A stretch of 64,000 nucleotides of DNA from positions 1,116,001 to 1,180,000 of the forward strand of contig NZ_LT629770.1 in NCBI RefSeq assembly GCF_900105335.1, read 5' to 3'. Below, piece by piece: positions 53,865 through 60,749 of this stretch; position 1 is the stretch's first letter, and each line of letters opens with the position of its first letter. Both the position numbers and the translations under genes were made by a program. Source of the stretch: Microbacterium paraoxydans (lineage in GTDB: Bacteria; Actinomycetota; Actinomycetes; Actinomycetales; Microbacteriaceae). The notes under the pieces are model-generated. The model worked only from the letters and a program-made list of their open reading frames with translations, was not told the DNA's origin and ran no database searches.

Positions 53865-56737
53865 GAGTCCGCCTTCTCTGCGGCCTTCGCCGCCGCGTTC
53901 GCGGCCCGGGTCGCCGCCGCCTTCTTGGCCGCCGCCGAGCGGGCCGCCGAGGTGGTCGACGTCTTCGCCGCCGTGGACTTCTTCGCGGTGGAGGCCTTCG
54001 TCGGGGCCTTCTTGGCCGGTGCCTTCTTGGCGGGAGCCTTCTTGGCCGGAGCCTTCTTCGCCGCTCCGCGCTTGGGCGCCGGACCCTTCGCGCGCTTGTC
54101 CGCGAGCATCTGCACGGCGATCTCGAACGTGATGTCGTCCGGGGTCTGTCCGCGCGGGATGGTGACGTTCGTCTCGCCGTCGGTGACGTACGGTCCGAAG
54201 CGGCCGTCGCGCACGCGGATGGGCTTACCGCTCACCGGGTCGGCCTCGAACTCGGCCAGCGCGCTCGACGCCCGCCGGGCGCCGTACTTGGGCTGCTGGT
54301 AGATCTCCAGCGCCTGTTCCAGCGTGACGTCGAAGATCTGCGACTCGCTCTCCAGCGACCGGGAGTCGGCGCCCTTCTTCAGGTAGGGACCGAAGCGGCC
54401 GTTCTGCGCGGTGATCTCGTCCCCCGTCTCCGGGTCGACGCCGACCACGCGCGGCAGGCTCAGCAGCTGCAGCGCGGTGTCGAGATCGATCGTGTCCACC
54501 GACATCGAGCGGAACAGCGAGGCGGTGCGGGGCTTGGGCGCCGCTTCCTTCTTCGCGCCGCGCTTCCCCTTCGCGCTGGGTGCCTGAGCCTGCCGAAGGT
54601 CGACGACCTCACCGGTGGCCTCGTCGACGGCGGCATCGTCAGAGACCGGATCGTTCTCCTGCACGTAGGGACCGAAGCGTCCGTCCTTGACGACGACGAC
54701 CTTGCCGTTCTCCGGGTTCACCCCGAGGACGCGGTCGCCGGCGACCGGCGCATCGATCAGCTCCTGGGCCTTCTCCGCCGTGAGCTCGTCAGGCGCGAGA
54801 TCTTCGGGGACGTTGACGATCCGCGGCTTGGCCTCCGGATCCTTCGGGTCCGTCACCTCGAGGTAGGGGCCATACTTGCCGAACCGGAGGGTCGCGGTGT
54901 CGGTGATCCGCGTCGAGTTCAGCGCCCGGGCGTCGATCTCCCCGAGGTTGTCGACGACCTGGCGAAGACCCACGTGCGAGTCTGAGCCGAAGTAGAACGA
55001 CTTCAGCCATTCCACGCGGTTCTGCTCGCCGCGTGCGATGGTGTCGAGGTCGTCCTCGAGCGCCGCGGTGAAGTCGTAGTCGACGAGCTCGGCGAAGTGC
55101 TCTTCGAGCAGACGCACCACGCTGAACGCGAGCCACGTCGGAACGAGGGCCTGTCCGCGCTTGACCGCATACCCGCGATCGAGGATGGTCTCCGGGATCG
55201 TGGCGAAGGTCGACGGACGGCCGATGCCCTTCTCCTCGAGCACCTTCACCAGCGAGGCCTCGGTGTAGCGCGGCTTCGGCGTGGTGCGGTGCCCCTTCGC
55301 CTCCGCGGCGGACACCGCCAGCTCATCGCCGACGGAGACTGCGGGAAGGGACTGGTTCTCCGCGGCGTCGGCATCGCTGCGCTTCTCGTCGCGGCCCTCT
55401 TCGTAGGCCTCGAGGAAGCCCTTGAACGTGTAGACCGTACCGGAGGCGGTGAACTCCGCCGTCTGGCCGTCCGCCTCGACCGCGATGGTGACGGTCGTCG
55501 TCTCGTACTTGGCGTCCGACATCTGGCTCGCGACGGTGCGCTTCCAGATCAGGTCGTACAGCCGCTGCTCCTCGCGGTCGAGCTCGCCGGACAGCGAGGA
55601 CGGCGTGCGGAAGTTCTCCCCCGAGGGGCGGATCGCCTCGTGCGCCTCCTGCGCGTTCTTGCTCTTCGACTTGTAGACGCGCGGCTTGAGGGGCACCGCG
55701 TTGTCGCCGTAGAGAGCCACGGCCTGACTCCGGGCCGCCTGCACCGCCTGGGTGCTCAGCGCCGTGGAGTCGGTACGCATATAGGTGATGTACCCCTTCT
55801 CGTAGAGGCGCTGGGCGACGCTCATCGCCTGCTTCGCGCTCATCGAGAGTTTGCGGCCCGCCTCCTGCTGCATGGTGGAGGTCGTGAAGGGCGCGTAGGG
55901 GCTGCGGGTTCCCGGCTTGGCCTCGACCTTGGTGACGGTTCCCGCCCCTGCGGCGTCGACGGCGCGCGCAAGGGCTGCCGCCTTCGCCTCGTCGAGGACC
56001 ACGACCGCCTTCTTGAGCTTCCCGGTGTCGTCGAAGTCGGAGCCTCGGGCGAGCTGGCCGCCGTCCACGCGCACCAGGCGGATGCGGAAGGACGTGCCGG
56101 TCGCGGCCGCGTCGGCATCGACGTCCCAGTACTCCGCAGAGACGAACGCCATGCGCTCACGCTCGCGGTCGACGATCAGGCGGGTCGCGGCGGACTGCAC
56201 CCGGCCGGCCGAGATCCCGGTCTTGACCTTGTACCAGAGCACGGGCGAGACATCCCACCCGTAGAGGCGGTCGAGGATGCGCCGGGTCTCCTGCGCGTCG
56301 ACGAGGGCGTGGTCGAGTTCACGGGTGTTGCCGACGGCGGCCTGGATCGCGTCCTTGGTGATCTCGTGGAAGACCATGCGCTTGACCGGCACCTTGGGCT
56401 TGAGCGTCTCCAGCAGGTGCCAGGCGATCGCCTCGCCCTCGCGGTCCTCATCAGTGGCGAGCAGGACCTCATCGGCGTGCTTGAGCGCGCGCTTGAGCTC
56501 GGCGACCGTCTTGGTCTTGCGGTCCGAGACCACGTAGTAGGGGTCGAAACCGTTGTCGATGTCGATGGAGTACTTGCCGTACGCCTTCTTGTCCTCGGCC
56601 GGGATGTCCTTCTTGTCGGCGAGATCGCGGATGTGCCCGACGGAGCTGAGCACCTCGTAGCCGTCGCCGAGGTATCCCTGAATAGACCGCATCTTCGTCG
56701 GGGACTCGACGATGACGAGCTTCTTGCCTTCAGCCAA
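53861..56737 (-). CDS. topA: DNA topoisomerase I (TopA)
   Basis: A 958-residue type IA topoisomerase that relaxes negative supercoils. TOPRIM domain at the N-terminus (KLVIVESPTKMRSI, acidic DEDREGEAIAWH), catalytic tyrosine in EKGYITYMRTDSTALS (about residue 320), then four actinobacterial C-terminal repeat domains, each with a GRFGPYL/V-type motif. No zinc fingers are present, as usual in actinobacteria. The last 60 residues are a Lys/Ala/Pro repeat tail (PAKKA units) that helps DNA tracking in related enzymes. Confidence 0.97.
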   Translation of the reverse strand: MAEGKKLVIVESPTKMRSIQGYLGDGYEVLSSVGHIRDLADKKDIPAEDKKAYGKYSIDIDNGFDPYYVVSDRKTKTVAELKRALKHADEVLLATDEDREGEAIAWHLLETLKPKVPVKRMVFHEITKDAIQAAVGNTRELDHALVDAQETRRILDRLYGWDVSPVLWYKVKTGISAGRVQSAATRLIVDRERERMAFVSAEYWDVDADAAATGTSFRIRLVRVDGGQLARGSDFDDTGKLKKAVVVLDEAKAAALARAVDAAGAGTVTKVEAKPGTRSPYAPFTTSTMQQEAGRKLSMSAKQAMSVAQRLYEKGYITYMRTDSTALSTQAVQAARSQAVALYGDNAVPLKPRVYKSKSKNAQEAHEAIRPSGENFRTPSSLSGELDREEQRLYDLIWKRTVASQMSDAKYETTTVTIAVEADGQTAEFTASGTVYTFKGFLEAYEEGRDEKRSDADAAENQSLPAVSVGDELAVSAAEAKGHRTTPKPRYTEASLVKVLEEKGIGRPSTFATIPETILDRGYAVKRGQALVPTWLAFSVVRLLEEHFAELVDYDFTAALEDDLDTIARGEQNRVEWLKSFYFGSDSHVGLRQVVDNLGEIDARALNSTRITDTATLRFGKYGPYLEVTDPKDPEAKPRIVNVPEDLAPDELTAEKAQELIDAPVAGDRVLGVNPENGKVVVVKDGRFGPYVQENDPVSDDAAVDEATGEVVDLRQAQAPSAKGKRGAKKEAAPKPRTASLFRSMSVDTIDLDTALQLLSLPRVVGVDPETGDEITAQNGRFGPYLKKGADSRSLESESQIFDVTLEQALEIYQQPKYGARRASSALAEFEADPVSGKPIRVRDGRFGPYVTDGETNVTIPRGQTPDDITFEIAVQMLADKRAKGPAPKRGAAKKAPAKKAPAKKAPAKKAPTKASTAKKSTAAKTSTTSAARSAAAKKAAATRAANAAAKAAEKADS
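54005..54062 (-). repeat. 15-bp tandem repeats encoding the TopA Lys-rich tail
   Basis: About four copies of a 15-base unit of the type GCCTTCTTGGCCGGA, coding on the minus strand for tandem PAKKA blocks. Copy number can vary between strains. Confidence 0.7.
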
Positions 56738-56815
56738 GGGGCGTCCTTTCTTCGAAGCACACCATACACACCGCTATCAGGGGTCGTTCACAGCGGGCGA
56801 GGGGTAGAGCCGCCG

Positions 56816-57148
56816 TCATGGTTCCTCGGGTGGCCCGGCACGAGCGCGGGAGACGGCAGCGAGTCCAGCGTACGCCGCCTCCACGGACACGGTCGCCACA
56901 TACCCTTCCAGCGAACAGCTCATCAGGGCCGCCCCGCCCGCCGCGGCGACCCTGGCGGCCAACGCACAAGGCTCGTCGGCCGTCGGCACCGCGCCGCTCG
57001 CGGCGTCCGCGGCGGCGAGCGCGGCGGCGTCGGCGGCGCCCGCCGCACGCTGTGCTGTGACCGCCGCACCGCCCACCGCCGCAAGACCGACGGACAGCGT
57101 GGCGCTCACCACGAGGAGCGCGGCCGCCAGCGCCGAACCGGCCATCAT
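56816..57148 (-). CDS. Rv3654c-type Tad-pilus-associated protein (TadE-like)
   Basis: A 110-residue protein with an N-terminal hydrophobic segment (about 5-28, LAAALLVVSATLSVGLAAVGG) and an Ala-rich pilin-like body, matching the short TadE-like proteins that follow tadE in the actinobacterial Tad cluster next to topA. Two cysteines (EPCALAARV and LMSCSLEG) may pair. It starts at the ATGATG that overlaps the tadE stop. A role in pilus or secretion-system assembly is inferred. Confidence 0.8.
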   Translation of the reverse strand: MMAGSALAAALLVVSATLSVGLAAVGGAAVTAQRAAGAADAAALAAADAASGAVPTADEPCALAARVAAAGGAALMSCSLEGYVATVSVEAAYAGLAAVSRARAGPPEEP

Positions 57149-57525
57149 CGGCCCCCGTCCAGCGCACAGCTCGAGGCGCGCAGCGGGACGCTGATGACCG
57201 CTCCGAGGGAGACCCGGAGCGTCGCCGTGGCGCACACGAGGTCGCCCGCAGGGGCGAACGCGGCACCGGCGCCCGGGATCGCCTCGTGGACGACCCGGGC
57301 TGCCGCCGCCGGGTCCTCGCCGCGGCCGAGCAGTCGCGCGGCGTCGGCGGCCGCATCCTGCAGCGCGACCTGCCTCGACGCCGCAACGAGAGCACCCGCC
57401 CCGAGCAGCAGCACCAGCACGATGGCCGGCAGCGCCAGGGCGAGCTCCGCCGCGACGGCGCCACGGTCCCCCCGCCACCGCCGGTGTGCCGGGGTCGCAT
57501 CGGCATCGGGTACGCCGCCCGTCAT
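57145..57525 (-). CDS. TadE-family pilus assembly protein
   Basis: A 126-residue pseudopilin-like protein. After a polar arginine-rich start, GAVAAELALALPAIVLVLLLGAGALVAA (about 20-47) is the hallmark TadE N-terminal segment with its glutamate and hydrophobic helix. The remainder is Ala/Val-rich with two cysteines (LVCATATL and SSCALDGG). The ATG at 57525 overlaps the DUF4244 stop (ATGA), the original operon junction. In this chromosome it is also the in-frame tail of the integrase ORF that enters from the prophage. Confidence 0.85.
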   Translation of the reverse strand: MTGGVPDADATPAHRRWRGDRGAVAAELALALPAIVLVLLLGAGALVAASRQVALQDAAADAARLLGRGEDPAAAARVVHEAIPGAGAAFAPAGDLVCATATLRVSLGAVISVPLRASSCALDGGR

Positions 57526-59304
57526 GAGACGGTCAGGGCTCGACGGACGAGGCCGGTGAGGATTCCCCGCACCTCGTCCGAGCGCATGATCGCCACGAGC
57601 AGACCGGCGAAGGCGACCGCGGCCATCGTCCGACACTTGCGAGTTACTCGGGGTCGGGAAGCTCGGCATCGGACGGGGACCCGAGTCGCCGTTTCCGCCA
57701 CCCGAACCGCCACCGCGCCCCTCCTCGCCCCATAGGCGCGGGTCGAGGACGCCCGACACGGACAGACCCTCAGGATGCGCCACACGGTGGGCGTCGGCCT
57801 TGATGCTGCCGGTCATCTGGACTCGGACCCGGAGGATCTCGTACACCTGGCGGCGCTGATCTTCGGTGAGCCGGTCCAGGTTCCCGCGTGCGCGCTCGGC
57901 CAACGCCGCGAGGTCCCGGAGCGCCTCACCCTTCGCCTGCGCCGACGACGCCAGCGCCTGGTACCCCTCGCGGCGCTCCCTGAGCCCCTCTAGGTCGCGT
58001 TCGACCTGCGCGAGCGCCTCGCGGATCGGGGCGGGGTTGTCGGCCAGCAGAAGCTCGCGGGCGGCGTTTGCCTGTGCGCGTTCCAGTTTCTCGATCTGCC
58101 GCTCGACAGCCGCCAGCAGTGTGGCATCTTGCGCCCCGTCGCCTACCTCGGCGGGCAGTTCGAGGTACTGGCGGGCCATGGTCTCCAACCGTGCCGGGTC
58201 CGAGAGGAAACCGACCACCGCCGCCCAGACGCGCGACTCCAGTGGCTCCCATGCCACCTGCGGGCAGGTGCACTTCGCTTCCCCGGCCAGGTGCCGCCGA
58301 CCTGTGCACCGCATCACCGGGGCTTTGCCCTTGATCGTCACGCCGTAGTACGGCATTCCGCAGGCGCCGAACACCTGACCGGTGAGCGGTCGAGAGATCG
58401 GCGATGCCGCCTTGCCACGGTTTGACCGGCTCGCCAGCGCCCGCACGATCGCCCGGTGCTGGGATGCGGTGAACGGGGGCTCCGGAAGCTCAATGCGGAT
58501 CGGCTCGCCATAGCGGGGCGTGCCGTCGCGCTTGACCTTTGTCTTGTGGCTCCTCGGGTAGAGCCCCCCACTCGACGGAGCGCCCCAGACGAGGATGCCG
58601 GTGGCCAGGGTCTCGTTGGCAAGCACCCGACGCAGGGACTCAGGGTTCCAGGCGTCGGCCTTGCGCGGCTTGAGCCCGGCGTCGTTGAGCCGCGCCGCGA
58701 CCTGGAAGGCGTTCAGCCGTTGCGTCACCAGCAGTCGGTACGCCTCCGCGAGCACCTGGCGTTCCCGCTCGTCCGGCATCGGCTGTGCGGTGCGCTTGTG
58801 GCCCTCAAGTCGCCACCCGAACGGCGGGTGCCCGCCGGGCCACAGTCCCGCTTCGCCCTTGGCGCGCTGCCCTCTGGCGGTCTTCTCCACGATCGCATCG
58901 CGGTCCATCTGAGCGAACGACGAGAACACACCCGCCATTGCCCGACCGGCCGACGTTGTGGTGTCGATGAACGACTCCTGCACTGACACGAACGCGACGT
59001 CCAGCTCGGCCAGATCGTCGATCACCTTCGCGCTGATGTGCAGCTTGCGGGACAGGCGGGTCATATTGAGTGCCACCAGCACCTCGAACTCACCCTTGGC
59101 AGCATCGCGTAGTGCCTCGGTGAGTGCGGGGCGGTTCTCGACCGTGCCCGACACGCCCTCGTCGGCGTAGACCCGTCCGGTGAAGTTCCACCCTCGCGCT
59201 TCGATCAGCGACCGGCAGAGCCGTTCCTGGTCTGCCAGTGAGCTGCCGTCCACCTGGTCCTCCGTGGAGACTCGGATCAGTATGGACGCGCGCTTAGCGG
59301 TCAT
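57145..59304 (-). CDS. Large serine integrase (recombinase) fused in frame to TadE
   Basis: A 719-codon uninterrupted frame. Residues 5-150 are a serine recombinase catalytic domain (ASILIRVSTEDQ with the nucleophilic Ser13). A recombinase domain follows (about 165-275), then a zinc ribbon (about 315-360, FGACGM and EAKCTCP) and a coiled coil (about 395-470), as in phiC31/Bxb1-like phage integrases. Around residue 558 (about 57632) the phage sequence ends. The frame then runs out of frame through the DUF4244 remnant and, from codon 594, in frame through all of tadE. The true integrase probably ends near the junction. No stop codon is present before the tadE stop. Confidence 0.85.
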   Translation of the reverse strand: MTAKRASILIRVSTEDQVDGSSLADQERLCRSLIEARGWNFTGRVYADEGVSGTVENRPALTEALRDAAKGEFEVLVALNMTRLSRKLHISAKVIDDLAELDVAFVSVQESFIDTTTSAGRAMAGVFSSFAQMDRDAIVEKTARGQRAKGEAGLWPGGHPPFGWRLEGHKRTAQPMPDERERQVLAEAYRLLVTQRLNAFQVAARLNDAGLKPRKADAWNPESLRRVLANETLATGILVWGAPSSGGLYPRSHKTKVKRDGTPRYGEPIRIELPEPPFTASQHRAIVRALASRSNRGKAASPISRPLTGQVFGACGMPYYGVTIKGKAPVMRCTGRRHLAGEAKCTCPQVAWEPLESRVWAAVVGFLSDPARLETMARQYLELPAEVGDGAQDATLLAAVERQIEKLERAQANAARELLLADNPAPIREALAQVERDLEGLRERREGYQALASSAQAKGEALRDLAALAERARGNLDRLTEDQRRQVYEILRVRVQMTGSIKADAHRVAHPEGLSVSGVLDPRLWGEEGRGGGSGGGNGDSGPRPMPSFPTPSNSQVSDDGRGRLRRSARGDHALGRGAGNPHRPRPSSPDRLMTGGVPDADATPAHRRWRGDRGAVAAELALALPAIVLVLLLGAGALVAASRQVALQDAAADAARLLGRGEDPAAAARVVHEAIPGAGAAFAPAGDLVCATATLRVSLGAVISVPLRASSCALDGGR
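57522..57632 (-). pseudogene. DUF4244 (Tad pilin) gene truncated by prophage insertion
   Basis: Only the last 36 codons remain: TMAAVAFAGLLVAIMRSDEVRGILTGLVRRALTVS, the conserved C-terminal half of DUF4244/Flp-pilin-like proteins, whose N-terminal AEYA part is missing. Upstream of the ACGATGGCC triplets the frame enters phage DNA. The stop overlaps the tadE start. The missing 5' half should lie at the far end of the prophage. Confidence 0.75.
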
Positions 59305-59530
59305 GGCAGAGTCCTTCGAGGTCGTTTGCGTCGTGAACGATCGCGAGTGCCTGGGCGACCGGGATCTCGTCGTCCAGGGTGAGGTCGGGGTCGTGCAGTT
59401 CCGCCGCCCGGGCGAGGTGCATCCGAAGCTCGCGGAAGTTCCGGATCGTCTGGCCGGGGTCGATCGCCCCCTGGGAGACCATTGTCGCGACGATGAACTC
59501 GTCGAGGGTGAGACGTTCAGGCATCGCCAC
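59294..59530 (-). CDS. Small phage protein upstream of the integrase
   Basis: A 78-residue acidic, helical protein (MPERLTLDEFIVATMVSQGAIDPGQTIRNFRELRMHLARAAELHDPDLTLDDEIPVAQALAIV) of unknown family. The GTG at 59530 is six bases after GGAGG. A weaker ATG lies two codons later. Its end overlaps the integrase start by 11 bases, so it is made together with the integrase. A role as a directionality or control factor is possible but not shown. Confidence 0.65.
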   Translation of the reverse strand: MAMPERLTLDEFIVATMVSQGAIDPGQTIRNFRELRMHLARAAELHDPDLTLDDEIPVAQALAIVHDANDLEGLCHDR

Positions 59531-59684
59531 GGCGAGCCTCCTTTCGGCTGTTGCGCTTCCTCGCGGCTTCACAGTCCTTGCACTTCGACCGGAGCCACGG
59601 CCGGTCAGACCGAACCCGAGCGAACGCGCTGGAGGGCAAGTCGCGGTGGCATCGACGGCAGGTCTTGGTCTGGACGGCGATCAC
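59517..59684 (-). CDS. Small phage zinc-binding protein
   Basis: A 55-residue basic protein with two CxxC pairs (TCRRCHRDLP and KCKDCEAARKR) around a short phenylalanine-containing linker, the pattern of small phage zinc-ribbon/HNH-like proteins. The GTG at 59684 overlaps the DUF4314 stop by four bases, and the 3' end overlaps the next gene by 14 bases. It is part of the integrase operon. Confidence 0.65.
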   Translation of the reverse strand: MIAVQTKTCRRCHRDLPSSAFARVRSDRPWLRSKCKDCEAARKRNSRKEARRGDA

Positions 59685-60031
59685 TCCGCATCTCCACTCA
59701 TCGGGGCATGCTCGCCGTCCCAGCGTGGGTGCAGGGGACGCCACACGTCGACGCCGGGAATGAGCCCGAGGACGTGGCCGTCAGGGTCCCAGGAGATGTG
59801 CGTCGTGTTCATGTCGTCCACGCCAAGCACGATGCCCGTATCGCCCCCGCGGAGGCGCGTGTGTTCATCGGTCGAGCTGACAAACGCAACATGGGTGCCC
59901 GGCTCGCATATTGTCACGTCGACGTCGACGCATGACTCGCCCGGGTGGGGGACGTCGGGGGTGCATCCAAGGGTCATCACGAAGTTCCAATCTGCAGACT
60001 GATCTGGGCTTTTATCTGCCTCACCTCCCAT
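59681..60031 (-). CDS. DUF4314 domain phage protein
   Basis: A protein of about 116 residues. The middle EPGTHVAFVSSTDEHTRLRGGDTGIVLGVDDMNTTHISWDPDGHVLGLIPGVDVWRPL matches DUF4314, a small SH3-like beta domain frequent in actinophages. I start at ATG 60031. A GTG at 60073 would lengthen it by 14 residues, and neither has a clear ribosome binding site. Its stop overlaps the next start by four bases. Confidence 0.75.
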   Translation of the reverse strand: MGGEADKSPDQSADWNFVMTLGCTPDVPHPGESCVDVDVTICEPGTHVAFVSSTDEHTRLRGGDTGIVLGVDDMNTTHISWDPDGHVLGLIPGVDVWRPLHPRWDGEHAPMSGDAE

Positions 60032-60078
60032 CAAAAGGTACGCATATGCGCCCACACAATCTCTGCTTCGCACGGGGA

Positions 60079-60735
60079 CTACCGCCCGCCCAGGTAGCGG
60101 ATGAGCTTCGCCTGTAGACGCTCGGAATGCGTGAGATCGGCGACGGCCTCGTCAGCCGACATGTAGCCCGAGCGCACCGCATCGAGAAGCGCGCTGAGGT
60201 GCTGGCTGTCGTGCCCCGGGAGGTACCGGGCGCGCCTCGGACGGTCGCCGCAACCGCACAGGCAATCGGGCCGATCGCCTGGAGGTCGAACCCGTGGAGC
60301 CCGACTGGAATCACGCGGTTTCCGCGCCGGGTCGCTCGTCACGCCCGCCCACGTACCGGCGGCCGGTCGAGCTACATTGCGGTGTCGCTCGCACAGCGCC
60401 ATGGCCGGGCAGTCCAGGCACCGGTCGGCGGCAACCTGCTGGTCGTCGTATTCCTCCGAAGTCCACGCTCCGCCACCCTGCCCTTGGCACGGCACCTCTT
60501 GGCCGCGTTCGTTTGCCAGTAGCAGCGCGTGGTTCAGATCTGAGTACGCCCACGCGGCCTCATCGGTCACACCCAGCGCGAGAGCAAGCTCCCGCTCCGC
60601 CTTCCGCACCTCAGCGGCGGCGCTCCGTGGGGTCTCCCGTGACCTCGGAGGCACCTGGACGGCCTGGAGGAGGGGACGGGCTCCCGAAGTCGCGGGAGAG
60701 GCTTCGGGACGAGAAACAGCAGTAGGGATGCTCAT
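60079..60735 (-). CDS. Phage WhiB-like regulator
   Basis: A 218-residue protein with a WhiB iron-sulfur core: a first cysteine (EVPCQGQG, about residue 83), then CLDCPAMALC (about 107-116), and the GTWAGVT turn that in WhiB proteins contacts the sigma factor. The arginine/proline-rich C-terminus (about 135-165) could bind DNA, followed by a CLCGCGDRPRRARYLPGHD zinc-type motif. Phage WhiB proteins such as WhiBTM4 can override host WhiB and affect septation or superinfection. It follows the tape measure gene by 14 bases. Confidence 0.8.
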   Translation of the reverse strand: MSIPTAVSRPEASPATSGARPLLQAVQVPPRSRETPRSAAAEVRKAERELALALGVTDEAAWAYSDLNHALLLANERGQEVPCQGQGGGAWTSEEYDDQQVAADRCLDCPAMALCERHRNVARPAAGTWAGVTSDPARKPRDSSRAPRVRPPGDRPDCLCGCGDRPRRARYLPGHDSQHLSALLDAVRSGYMSADEAVADLTHSERLQAKLIRYLGGR

Positions 60736-60749
60736 ACGAATCAGAAACC

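Noticed and set aside
54005..54062. Tandem repeats considered as a CRISPR array
   Set aside because: The units are 15 bases without spacers, in frame within topA, and code for the Lys-rich tail. No cas genes are nearby.
59180..59935. A plus-strand frame opposite the start of the integrase
   Set aside because: The minus-strand genes here have family motifs and coupled starts. The plus frame shows no domain.
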